A stretch of DNA of 64,000 nucleotides from Vannielia litorea. Lineage in GTDB: Bacteria; Pseudomonadota; Alphaproteobacteria; Rhodobacterales; Rhodobacteraceae. Shown here in pieces: positions 43,181 to 52,105 of the stretch; position 1 is the first letter of the stretch; each line of letters begins with the position of its first letter. The notes below the pieces were generated by a model that was not told the DNA's origin, ran no database searches, and saw only the letters and a program-made list of their open reading frames with translations. A program made the translations under genes and the position numbers. The stretch covers positions 1,426,001-1,490,000 of the forward strand of contig NZ_FSRL01000001.1 of the NCBI RefSeq assembly GCF_900142295.1, in the 5' to 3' direction.

Positions 43181-44053
43181 TCAGTCGAAGGCCTTGAGGC
43201 GCTTGATCAGCGAGGAGGTATCCCACCGCCCGCCGCCCATCGCCTGCACGTCCTTGTAGAACTGGTCGACGAGGGCGGTGACGGGAAGCGCCGCGCCGAT
43301 CTCGTTGCCGGTCGACAGGCAGATGCCGAGATCCTTGCGCATCCAGTCCACCGCAAAACCATGGGAGAAGTGGTCGTCGACCATGGTCTGGTAGCGGTTG
43401 GCCATCTGCCAACTGCCTGCCGCGCCATCCTTGATGACTTCCACCACGGCCTTGGCATCGAGGCCCGCCTTCTGGGCAAAGGCTATGCCCTCGGAGAGAC
43501 CCTGCACGAGACCGGCGATGCAGATCTGGTTGACGCATTTGGTGAGCTGGCCCGCCCCGCTCTCGCCCATGCGCTGGCAGTTCTTGGCATAGGCGGCGAT
43601 GATCTTTTCGGCGCGGTCGTAAGCGCCCTCGTCGCCGCCGCACATCACCGCAAGCGCGCCGTTCTCGGCACCGGCCTGCCCGCCGGAAACCGGTGCATCG
43701 ACAAAGCTTACCTGGCCCTTGTCGGCGACGGCATACATCTCGCGGGTGACGGCGGCACTGACGGTGGTGTGATCGACGAAGACGGTGCCGGCGGTCATGG
43801 CGGCCAGGGCGCCATCCTCTCCGGCGCAGACGGCGCGGAGGTCATCGTCATTGCCGACGCAGGCCATCACGAAATCCTGGCCGCTGGCGGCCTCGGCCGG
43901 AGTTCGAGCGGCGGTGCCGCCGTGCTCGGCCACCCATTTCTCGGCCTTCGCGAAGGTGCGGTTGTAGACCGTCACCTCGTGGCCGGCTTTCACCAGATGT
44001 CCTGCCATGGGGTAGCCCATGACACCAAGTCCGAGAAATGCCACCTTCGCCAT
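43181..44053 (-). CDS. 3-hydroxyisobutyrate dehydrogenase-family NAD(P)-dependent oxidoreductase
   Basis: A 290-residue beta-hydroxyacid dehydrogenase: GLGVMGYPMAGHL binds the nucleotide, DAPVSGGQAGAENG is the substrate loop and GQLTKCVNQ holds the catalytic Lys. Candidates are 3-hydroxyisobutyrate dehydrogenase, tartronate semialdehyde reductase or a succinic-semialdehyde reductase-type enzyme; sequence alone does not choose. It converges with the helicase gene, 6 bp apart, and is divergent from the acylase gene. Confidence 0.88.
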   Translation of the reverse strand: MAKVAFLGLGVMGYPMAGHLVKAGHEVTVYNRTFAKAEKWVAEHGGTAARTPAEAASGQDFVMACVGNDDDLRAVCAGEDGALAAMTAGTVFVDHTTVSAAVTREMYAVADKGQVSFVDAPVSGGQAGAENGALAVMCGGDEGAYDRAEKIIAAYAKNCQRMGESGAGQLTKCVNQICIAGLVQGLSEGIAFAQKAGLDAKAVVEVIKDGAAGSWQMANRYQTMVDDHFSHGFAVDWMRKDLGICLSTGNEIGAALPVTALVDQFYKDVQAMGGGRWDTSSLIKRLKAFD

Positions 44054-44133
44054 GTCTTTATCCTCCCGCGGGGTTCCATTACCTTGGCTTCCTGATTACC
44101 CCGCAGGGGCAGAAGGTCAACCGAGGGACAGAT

Positions 44134-46596
44134 ATGGCGCGCATCTTTCGCTGGCTTCTGCGGATCGTGACGGCGGGTTTGCTGACGGCTTTCCTGGTGG
44201 CCTGCGTGACCTACTACCTCGCCTCGCGGTCGATCCCCGATTACAGCGCGCGGCTGTCCGTGGCGGGGCTCGCCGGGCCGGTGGAGATCGTGCGGGACAA
44301 CGCCAATGTGCCACATATCTTCGGCTCGACCGACGAGGACGTGTTCTTTGGCCTCGGGTTTGCCCATGCCCAGGACCGGCTCTGGCAGATGACGATGTCG
44401 CGGCGTGCGGCGCAGGGGCGGCTTTCGGAGATCTTCGGGGTGCGCACGGTCAAGACCGACGAGCTGCTCCGCCGGTTCGGGCTCTACGAGGCGGCCTCGG
44501 CCTCGGTCTCCTCGCTCGATGCCGAGACACGGGCGATGCTGGAGGCCTATTCGGCGGGGGTGAACGCCTGGATCGCGACTGTCAACGAGGGGGCGCTGGG
44601 CCGGGGTGCGCCGGAGTTCTTCTTGTTCTCGCGCGAGATCGCGCCGTGGCGGCCTGCCGATACGGTCGCCATGGGAAAGATCATGGCGCTCCAGCTCACC
44701 GGCCAGCTGCAGGAAGAGGTGCTGCGGGCGCGGGTCTCGCTGCAACTGCCCGAGCCGCGGCTGGCCGATATCCTGCCCGACGTGCCGGGCCCCGGCACCG
44801 CCGCCCTGCCCGACTATGCGAGCCTCGTGCCGATCGGCGAGCCGCCCGCGGGCTGGACGCAATATGCGCTGGACCCGCTCTCGCCGGTGAAGCCACGGGC
44901 CTTTGCGGGTGCCTCCAACGCCTGGGCCGCCGCACCCAAGCGCTCGGCGGCCGGCAAGGCGCTCCTGGCGAATGACCCGCACCTGGGGTTCACCGCGCCG
45001 ACGGTGTGGTACCTGGCGAGAGTCGAGCTTTCGACCGGCGGGGTGATCGGGGCGACCATTCCGGGTATTCCCTTCATCCTGTCGGGGCGGTCGGATGCGC
45101 TGGCCTGGGGGATAACCTCGTCCTACCTCGACGATCAGGATGTGTTCATGGAGGAGCTGAACCCGGCCAATCCGCAGGAATACCGCACGCCGACGGGCTG
45201 GAAGGCCTTCAGCACCAAGAGCTCGATCATCGAGATCAAGGGTTCCGAGCCGATCACCATCACCCTGCGGCGCACCGAGAACGGACCTGTCTTGCCGGGC
45301 TCGCACTACAACCTCGACAAGGTCACGCCGGGCGGTCACGTGGCGTCACTGGGGTGGACGGCGCTCTCGCCGCGCGACACCTCGATGCAGGCCGCGCTCG
45401 GGCTCCAGAGGGCCAGGACCATCGAGGAGGCCATCGACGCGATGGAGCTCTTCATCGCGCCGGCGCAAAACCTGACCATCGCCGAGCCGGGCCGGGTGGC
45501 CCTGAAGATGGTGGGCGCGATGCCCAACAGGAACCCCGGCCATGCCAGCCAGGGGCGGATGCCGGCGCTGGGCTGGCGGACCGAGAATCGCTGGGCCGGC
45601 CGCATGCCCTACGAGAAGAACCCGACCTTCATCGACCCGGTGGGCGGCATCCTCGGCAACACCAACAACAAGACGGTCGATCGCCCCTTCCCGGAGCATG
45701 TGAGCTTCACCTGGGGCGATACCCAGCGGATCCAGCGCTGGACCCGGCTGATGCAGACCCGCGAGGTGCACACCCGCGAGAGCTTCATCGACGCGCAGCT
45801 CGACACGGTGAGCGTGACCGCGCGCACCCTGCTGCCGCTCATTGCCAAGGACCTGTGGTTCACCGGCGAGGCCGCGCCCGAAGGCACGCCGGAACGGCAA
45901 CGGCAGAGGGCGCTGGAGCTCCTGGCCAACTGGAACGGCGAGATGAGCGAGCATCTGCCGGAGCCGCTGATCTTTGCCGCCTGGCTGAAGCACCTGCAGA
46001 ACCGGCTTGTCCGCGACGAGCTGGGGCCACTATCGGTGGAGTTCGCCCACCCGGAACCGCTGTTCCTGGAGCGGGTCTTCCGCGATGTCGACGGGGCGGC
46101 GGTGTGGTGCGACGTGGCGCAGTCGACGGCGCAGGAAACCTGCACCGACATTGCCCGGATCGCGCTCGACGAGGCGCTGCTCTGGATCGGCGCGAACTAC
46201 GGCACCGCGCTGGAAAGCCTGCGCTGGGGCGACGCGCATGAGGCCCTGCACGATCATGCGGTGCTGGGCGAGGTGCCGGTGCTGAAATGGATCGTGAACA
46301 TCCACCAGAGCACCTCGGGCGGCGACTTTACCCTGCTTCGGGGCCGCACCAAGGGCAGCGACCCGGACCCCTATTCCAACGTCCACGGCGCGGGCTATCG
46401 CGGGGTTTACGACTTTTCGGACCCCGACAGCTCGGTCTTCATCACCGCCACCGGCCAATCGGGGCATCCGCTTTCGCGGCATTACGATGACCTGGGGGCG
46501 CTGTGGCGGCGGGGCGAGTATATTCCGATGTCGCTCGATCCGGCGCTGGCGCGGGCGGCCAATGTGGGCGTGACGGTGCTGACGCCGGCGGAGTGA
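44134..46596 (+). CDS. Penicillin-acylase-family N-terminal nucleophile amidase
   Basis: An 820-residue protein with an N-terminal membrane anchor or signal (RIVTAGLLTAFLVAC), alpha-chain motif VPHIFGSTDEDVFFGLGFAHAQDRLWQM, and the nucleophile Ser261 in AGASNAW, which becomes the beta-chain N-terminus after autocleavage. The spacer looks very short. Later NTNNKTVDRPFPEH and a His-rich final third are normal. Members hydrolyse amides such as beta-lactam side chains or acyl-homoserine lactones. A GAGGG site precedes the ATG at 44134. Confidence 0.88.
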   Translation: MARIFRWLLRIVTAGLLTAFLVACVTYYLASRSIPDYSARLSVAGLAGPVEIVRDNANVPHIFGSTDEDVFFGLGFAHAQDRLWQMTMSRRAAQGRLSEIFGVRTVKTDELLRRFGLYEAASASVSSLDAETRAMLEAYSAGVNAWIATVNEGALGRGAPEFFLFSREIAPWRPADTVAMGKIMALQLTGQLQEEVLRARVSLQLPEPRLADILPDVPGPGTAALPDYASLVPIGEPPAGWTQYALDPLSPVKPRAFAGASNAWAAAPKRSAAGKALLANDPHLGFTAPTVWYLARVELSTGGVIGATIPGIPFILSGRSDALAWGITSSYLDDQDVFMEELNPANPQEYRTPTGWKAFSTKSSIIEIKGSEPITITLRRTENGPVLPGSHYNLDKVTPGGHVASLGWTALSPRDTSMQAALGLQRARTIEEAIDAMELFIAPAQNLTIAEPGRVALKMVGAMPNRNPGHASQGRMPALGWRTENRWAGRMPYEKNPTFIDPVGGILGNTNNKTVDRPFPEHVSFTWGDTQRIQRWTRLMQTREVHTRESFIDAQLDTVSVTARTLLPLIAKDLWFTGEAAPEGTPERQRQRALELLANWNGEMSEHLPEPLIFAAWLKHLQNRLVRDELGPLSVEFAHPEPLFLERVFRDVDGAAVWCDVAQSTAQETCTDIARIALDEALLWIGANYGTALESLRWGDAHEALHDHAVLGEVPVLKWIVNIHQSTSGGDFTLLRGRTKGSDPDPYSNVHGAGYRGVYDFSDPDSSVFITATGQSGHPLSRHYDDLGALWRRGEYIPMSLDPALARAANVGVTVLTPAE

Positions 46597-46600
46597 CGGG

Positions 46601-47314
46601 CTACTCGCCCGTCTCGGCGCGCTCATCCAGCGCGGCACGTGTGCCGAAGTAGCCGAAGTCCTTCACCAGCACGGCGGGGTCGCCGTTTTCGTCGAAGCCA
46701 ACGTAGATATCGGCCGAGAAGGTCTCGAAGCTGGGGTCCAGGAGCAGCACGGCCCTGCCCTCCGCCTCCAGCGTGGCATGGCGCACCGGGCCGGTTGCGG
46801 CGGCCAGGGCGGCGCTGACGGCCTCGGCCTCCAGGGCGGCGACGGCGTCGCTGTCGCCAAGGGCCACGATATCGTCCGGGGTGAACTCGAAATCGAGCGG
46901 ACGGCCCTTGCGCCCGGCGCGCTTCCACTTGCCGACCGGCGCGTCCGAGAACCGCAGCGCCACCATGCCGATGACGCGCGGGTCGTCCGCAGGGCGGTAG
47001 ATGAGCGCCGGGAAGCGGCCCTCCGGGGTGTCGAGGTCGAAGGCGGGGCGGTCGGGGTCGGTCAGCGGGTCTGTGAGGGTGAGACCGCCGGGGCCGATAT
47101 CGACCTCGCCCGCATCGGTGAGGAGCACGCCCTGGGCTGCGGCATCGCCCGTGACGACCTCGGACTGCGCAAAGACCTCGGTGGACAGAGCATCCGCCAG
47201 CCCGGAGCCTTTGCCCTGCAGGCTGCTGTAGACCACGAAGCCGATGCCCACCAGCATCAGCAGCCCCCAGATACCGCCGCCGATCCAGTAGTAATGTCGC
47301 TGACTCTTGAGCAT
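46601..47314 (-). CDS. Membrane-anchored protein with a DUF4241-like C-terminal part
   Basis: A 237-residue protein with one N-terminal membrane segment (residues ~9-31) and a periplasmic or cytoplasmic domain. FPALIYRPA, MVALRFSDAPVGKWKRA and, at the end, ADIYVGFDENGDPAVLVKDFG resemble the DUF4241 layout. Function unknown. It converges with the acylase gene, with 4 bp between the two stops. Confidence 0.65.
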   Translation of the reverse strand: MLKSQRHYYWIGGGIWGLLMLVGIGFVVYSSLQGKGSGLADALSTEVFAQSEVVTGDAAAQGVLLTDAGEVDIGPGGLTLTDPLTDPDRPAFDLDTPEGRFPALIYRPADDPRVIGMVALRFSDAPVGKWKRAGRKGRPLDFEFTPDDIVALGDSDAVAALEAEAVSAALAAATGPVRHATLEAEGRAVLLLDPSFETFSADIYVGFDENGDPAVLVKDFGYFGTRAALDERAETGE

Positions 47315-47378
47315 CTCGCCTCCTCGGGTGGTCCGGGCAAGGTGTAGCGTGTCAGGGAGCGATGTCTACGGGTGGCGC

Positions 47379-48620
47379 TCAGAGGCGCTCGAATTCGGCC
47401 TTCTGGCGGGCGGACCAGCGCAGGTCGAGCGACCAGCCGTCCTCTGTCTGGCGTTCGGCCAGAACGACATCGCGCTCGTGCAGCCAGGCGCGGTGGCGGC
47501 CGCTGGCAAAGGCGAGCGCCAGGGTTTCCTCGATCCGCAGCCCCTCGAGATGGCCGGTCACGACCTCCTGCAACCGCTCGAGCCCCTCGCCCGAAACGGC
47601 AGAGATCACCAGCACGTCGTCGCGCCGTGCGGCCTGGTTGCGCAGGGCCTCGGCCTTGTCGTCGGGGAGCAGGTCGACCTTGTTCCAGAGTTCGAGGCAC
47701 GTCACCTCCTCCGACACGCCGAGACTCTCGAGGATGGCATCCACGTCGCGGGCCTGCTCTTCGGTCGCGGGGCTGGCGATGTCGCGGACGTGAAGGATGA
47801 GATCGGCCTCGAGCACCTCTTCGAGGGTGGCGCGGAAGGCGGCGACCAGCTCGGTGGGCAGGGAGGAGATGAACCCCACGGTGTCGGAGAGGATCACCTT
47901 CACGCCGCCGGCCAGCTCGACGGCGCGCATGGTCGGGTCGAGCGTGGCGAAGAGCATGTCCTTGGCCAGCACCTCGGCCCCGGTCATCCGGTTGAAGAGC
48001 GAGGACTTTCCGGCGTTGGTGTAGCCCACCAGCGCGACCACGGGGAACGGCACCTTGGCGCGGGACGCGCGATGCAGGGCGCGGGTCTTGGTGACCTTGG
48101 AGAGCTGGCGGCGAATGCGGATCATCGCCTCGTCGATCGCGCGCCGGTCGGCCTCGATCTGGGTTTCGCCGGGACCGCCGACAAAGCCGAGGCCGCCGCG
48201 CTGACGCTCGAGGTGGGTCCAGGCCCGCACCAGCCGGGTGCGCTGGTAGGAGAGCGCGGCCAGCTCGACCTGCAACACGCCCTCGCGGGTGGCGGCACGG
48301 TCGGCAAAGATCTCCAGAATCAGGCCGGTACGGTCGAGCAGCTTCACCTTCCAGGCCTCCTCCAGGTTGCGCTGCTGCACCGGGGTCACCGGGCCATCGA
48401 CAAGCACCAGCGCGATCTCCTGGCCCTGGATCAGGGCCTTGATCTCATCCATCTTGCCGGTGCCGAAGAGAGTGCCGGGCTGGGGCTGGCGCACGTTGAC
48501 GACCTCCCCCGCGACAACCTCCAGCCCCGGAAGCGCCAAAGCGAGCGCCATCGCCTCTTCAAGCGCAGGCGCGGCGTCGCGGCGGCCGTGGTCTGTCTGG
48601 ATGTCCGGGTGGAGCACCAA
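47379..48620 (-). CDS. hflX: Ribosome-associated GTPase HflX
   Basis: A 413-residue GTPase with the HflX N-terminal domain and GLGFVGGPGETQIEADRR linker, then G motifs GYTNAGKS (199-206), DTVG (246-249) and NKVD (313-316). It splits stalled ribosomes under stress. The start is uncertain: the first usable codon is a TTG at 48620, yet the frame continues upstream with ERPTRAL, which looks like true HflX N-terminus. Follows hfq by 38 bp. Confidence 0.9.
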   Translation of the reverse strand: MVLHPDIQTDHGRRDAAPALEEAMALALALPGLEVVAGEVVNVRQPQPGTLFGTGKMDEIKALIQGQEIALVLVDGPVTPVQQRNLEEAWKVKLLDRTGLILEIFADRAATREGVLQVELAALSYQRTRLVRAWTHLERQRGGLGFVGGPGETQIEADRRAIDEAMIRIRRQLSKVTKTRALHRASRAKVPFPVVALVGYTNAGKSSLFNRMTGAEVLAKDMLFATLDPTMRAVELAGGVKVILSDTVGFISSLPTELVAAFRATLEEVLEADLILHVRDIASPATEEQARDVDAILESLGVSEEVTCLELWNKVDLLPDDKAEALRNQAARRDDVLVISAVSGEGLERLQEVVTGHLEGLRIEETLALAFASGRHRAWLHERDVVLAERQTEDGWSLDLRWSARQKAEFERL

Positions 48621-48658
48621 CGCCCGGGTCGGACGCTCCGCGGTATCGTGGAATTCGC

Positions 48659-48892
48659 CTATTCTTCGCCCTCGTAGAGGCTGATCGGCTGAGCCGGCAT
48701 GACGGTGGAAATCGCGTGCTTGTAGACAAGTTGCGACTGGCCATCGCGGCGCAGCAGGACACAGAAGTTGTCGAACCAGGTGATCACGCCCTGGAGTTTC
48801 ACCCCGTTGATCAGAAAGATGGTCACCGGAACCTTGGTCTTCCGGACGTGGTTGAGAAATGCATCCTGCAAATTCTGTTTGTCGCTGGCCAT
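48659..48892 (-). CDS. hfq: RNA chaperone Hfq
   Basis: A 77-residue Sm-like protein: [28 protein letters not shown] forms Sm1 and [12 protein letters not shown]m2 (the YKHA motif). It forms a hexamer that pairs sRNAs with messages. Located between trkH and hflX, as usual for this family. Confidence 0.97.
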   Translation of the reverse strand: MASDKQNLQDAFLNHVRKTKVPVTIFLINGVKLQGVITWFDNFCVLLRRDGQSQLVYKHAISTVMPAQPISLYEGEE

Positions 48893-49049
48893 TTTGCTGC
48901 CTTGTTCTTGTCGTTGCTTTCGTCTCGCACGCGTCCGGATAGCCTGCCTCGGATCGCGGGCCCCCCGTTCACGGGCTCACTATGGAGGCTGCATCTGCAA
49001 GATTCCACCCCCAAATTCAGAGTGCTAAGCAAGGTGCGGCAGAGCCGCC

Positions 49050-50579
49050 TCAGGCGCGCCAGAATTCGGGGTTGAGCAGCGCGATGAGGGCCAGGGCCTC
49101 GATCCGGCCCAGAACCATCGCGCCGGCCAGAATGGTCTTGGCCGTGTCGCTGATCTGGACGTAGCTGATGGCCGCGTCGCCGCCGACCTGGGCGAGCTGG
49201 CCTGCCGTCGACAGCCCCGAGAGCGACAGGACAATGGATTGCTCGAAGCTGAGGCCCGTGGCGGAGAGCATGGCCGATACCCCGGCCAGCGACATGGCGT
49301 AGAGCATGAAGAAGAGCCAGGCGATATAGGCGCCCTGCCGCCGGATGTGCCGCCCGAAGCTGCCCCCCGATCCGCTGACGGAATGCGGGTGCACCAGCTT
49401 CTCGATCTCGCGGTGACCATGGCGGTAGAGCGCATAGACCCTCAGCAGCTTCACGCCGCCCGCCGTGGTGGCCACCCCGCCGCCCACCAGCGCAAGGCCC
49501 ATCAGCACCAGCCCCGGAGTTTGCAGGCCCGACCAGGTTTCGGTGCCGCCCCATTCGGCGCTGGTGTAACCGGTGGTGCTGAGAAAGCTGGCGACGGTGA
49601 AGACGGCGCCCCAGAGGGCACGCAGCGCGGCGTGGATGTCGGCGACATCGTCGACCTCGAAGGCGCCGATCCAGTGCCGCAGGAAGAGCGCGGATGGTAC
49701 GAGGATGATGCAGTAGAAGGCCATGCGGGCCTCGACATCGCGGTAGACAGCGCTGACCCGGCCCGCACCCATGCCAAAGCCGGGCGAGAAGGTCTTGCGG
49801 CTGAAGGCGAAGACGAAAAAGAGCAGGATCATGGCCTCTCCCACGAGGCCGGCGCGGGCCTCGCTCAACCCGTCCACCGGGGAGATCCCGGAGGTGGAGA
49901 GCACGCCCATGGCATGGCAGATCGCCACCAGCGGATCCTCGCCCGCAGCCACCAGCGCGACCCAGAGCACGCCGGTGAGGGCGATGTAGACCGGACCCAT
50001 CTGCAGCGCGAGGCGAAGCAGGCGCTCGCGGGGGTCGGTCTGGGCGTCGGCGTCGAGCACCCGGTCGCGTTTGGCGCCCGCGCCCGGCCGTGCCAGGGAT
50101 GTCACCTCGAAGCCGCCGAGGTTGAGCGGTGCCATGATCGCCGCCGCCGTGACCCAGATGAAGAGCCCGCCCATCCAGCCCACGGTAGCGCGCCACAGGT
50201 GCAGCGTGTCGCGCAGGCGCTCGGGCTCGAAGAGCGTGGCGCCGGTGGTGGTGAGCGAGGAGACCATCTCGAACCAGGCGTTGAAGAAGGTCGTCGTGCG
50301 GACCGCCTCGTAGAACGGCCAGGCCAGCATGAAGGGCAGCAGCCCATAGGCCGCCACCAGCGCCGTGAGGTGGCTGCGGGCCAGGCTGCGGGGCTTCATG
50401 TGATAGGTGGCGATCCCGAGAAAGATGACCAGGGTCAGAAAGAGCGTACCCGCGTAGAAGAAACTGCGCGCGGAGAGCCAGTCGCGCACCGCGACGGCGT
50501 GGAAAACCGGCAGATACATCATGAGCGCGCAGATCCCCATGAGGATCACGATCAGTGGCAGTTCGAGGATGCGGCGCAC
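49050..50579 (-). CDS. trkH: TrkH-type potassium uptake membrane protein
   Basis: A 509-residue protein with ten or more membrane segments and four degenerate selectivity loops, visible as SSLTTTGATLF, GVLSTSGISPV, SFLSTTGYTSA and GLSTAGQLA. These fold into the potassium pore of TrkH/KtrB channels. It starts 13 bp after the trkA stop, so the two are co-transcribed. Confidence 0.93.
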   Translation of the reverse strand: MRRILELPLIVILMGICALMMYLPVFHAVAVRDWLSARSFFYAGTLFLTLVIFLGIATYHMKPRSLARSHLTALVAAYGLLPFMLAWPFYEAVRTTTFFNAWFEMVSSLTTTGATLFEPERLRDTLHLWRATVGWMGGLFIWVTAAAIMAPLNLGGFEVTSLARPGAGAKRDRVLDADAQTDPRERLLRLALQMGPVYIALTGVLWVALVAAGEDPLVAICHAMGVLSTSGISPVDGLSEARAGLVGEAMILLFFVFAFSRKTFSPGFGMGAGRVSAVYRDVEARMAFYCIILVPSALFLRHWIGAFEVDDVADIHAALRALWGAVFTVASFLSTTGYTSAEWGGTETWSGLQTPGLVLMGLALVGGGVATTAGGVKLLRVYALYRHGHREIEKLVHPHSVSGSGGSFGRHIRRQGAYIAWLFFMLYAMSLAGVSAMLSATGLSFEQSIVLSLSGLSTAGQLAQVGGDAAISYVQISDTAKTILAGAMVLGRIEALALIALLNPEFWRA

Positions 50580-50592
50580 GGGCGGGCGGCCT

Positions 50593-51969
50593 TCAGAAGA
50601 AGTCGATGGAGACCTGCAACAGCCGCTCCACCTCGGGCACGTCGTCGGCCATGGCGAAGAGAACGATCACGTCGCCCTCCTCGATCCGGGTTTCGGCCAC
50701 GGGCTTGATGTATTTCTCGCCACGCATCAGGGCCCCGACCGTCACCCCTTCGGGAAAGTCGATGTCGCGGATGCGCTGGCCGGAGAGCGGCGAGGTGGAG
50801 AGCACCTGCGCCTCGATCACCTCGGCCTCTGCATCGCCGATCGAATAGACCCCGCGGACCCGCCCGTGGCGGATGTGGCGCAGGATCGAGCTGACGGTTG
50901 TGGCGCGGGGGTTGATGTAGGCATCCACGTGGAGCGGGTTCATCAGCGGCACCAGCGTGGGATCATTGACGAGGCAGATCGCCATCGGGCAGCCGTTGGC
51001 CTTGGCGCGGACGGCAGCAAGCAGATTGACCTTGTCGTCGTCGGTGACGCAGAGCACCGCGTCGGCCTTGTCGATGTTGGCTTCGACCAGCAGTTCGCGG
51101 CTCAGCCCGTCGCCATGCAGCACGATGGTGCGCTCGAGCGAATCCGCCGCGCGTTCGGCAATGGCGCGCGAGCGCTCGATCACCTTGGCGCGGATCCGGT
51201 CGGTGCGTTTTTCGAGGGCCTGGGCCACGGCGAGGCCCACGTTGCCGCCGCCGATGATGACGACCCGCTCCTGCTTGCGGAGCACCTTGCCGAAGATCTC
51301 CATCGTGCGGGTGGTGTCTTCGGTATTGGCGCAGACATAGATCTGGTCGCCATCAAAGAGCTGGTCGCCCGGGTTGGGCGCGAAGAGCCGGTTCTTGCGG
51401 CGCACCCCCACCACGATGGCGCGGAGGGTGGAGAAGAGATCGGTGAGCTGGCGCAGCGGCGTGTTGAGAACCGGGCAATCCTCGTCGAGCTGGATGCCCA
51501 GAAGTTGGGCGCGACCGCCCAGAAAGCGCTCGGTGTCGAAGGCGGCGGGTGCGGCGAGGCGCTGGAGCGCGGCTTCGGCCACCTCGCGCTCGGGCGAAAT
51601 CACCACGTCGATCGGCATGTGATCGCGGCGGTAGAGATCGGAGTAGATCGCCGTGAGGTAACTTTGCGAGCGCAGGCGGGCCACCTTTCGGGGCACCGAG
51701 AACACCGAGTGCGCCACCTGGCAGGTGACCATGTTCACCTCGTCGGAATGGGTGGCGGCGATGATCATGTCGGCATCGCGGGCGCCGGCACGGTCGAGCA
51801 CATCGGGGTAGCTGGCGTGGCCTGCGATGCCCTGCACGTCGAGCGAATCCGTGGCGCGGCGCACCAGTTCGGCATTGTTGTCGACCACCGTCACGTCGTT
51901 CCGCTCGCCCGAGAGGTGCCGCGCGATCTGCCAGCCGACCTGGCCCGCGCCGCAGATGATGACTTTCAT
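50593..51969 (-). CDS. trkA: Trk system potassium uptake regulatory protein TrkA
   Basis: A 458-residue cytosolic protein of two RCK repeats: nucleotide-binding starts VIICGAGQVGWQIARHL (residue 3) and VVIIGGGNVGLAVAQAL (about residue 240), each followed by an acidic end to strand 2. It gates TrkH in response to nucleotides. First of the trkAH pair. Confidence 0.95.
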   Translation of the reverse strand: MKVIICGAGQVGWQIARHLSGERNDVTVVDNNAELVRRATDSLDVQGIAGHASYPDVLDRAGARDADMIIAATHSDEVNMVTCQVAHSVFSVPRKVARLRSQSYLTAIYSDLYRRDHMPIDVVISPEREVAEAALQRLAAPAAFDTERFLGGRAQLLGIQLDEDCPVLNTPLRQLTDLFSTLRAIVVGVRRKNRLFAPNPGDQLFDGDQIYVCANTEDTTRTMEIFGKVLRKQERVVIIGGGNVGLAVAQALEKRTDRIRAKVIERSRAIAERAADSLERTIVLHGDGLSRELLVEANIDKADAVLCVTDDDKVNLLAAVRAKANGCPMAICLVNDPTLVPLMNPLHVDAYINPRATTVSSILRHIRHGRVRGVYSIGDAEAEVIEAQVLSTSPLSGQRIRDIDFPEGVTVGALMRGEKYIKPVAETRIEEGDVIVLFAMADDVPEVERLLQVSIDFF

Positions 51970-52105
51970 TCGGTGCTTGCCCTCCCGGGGCCTGCCGTTG
52001 CGCTCGTGGCACTCTGCTTGGCACGGGGTTGAGGTGGGGTCAACGGGCGTGGGTGTCGGCGCTTGTCACTTGACCTTGGCGGGCCGGGGCGGATCAATCG
52101 GCGCC

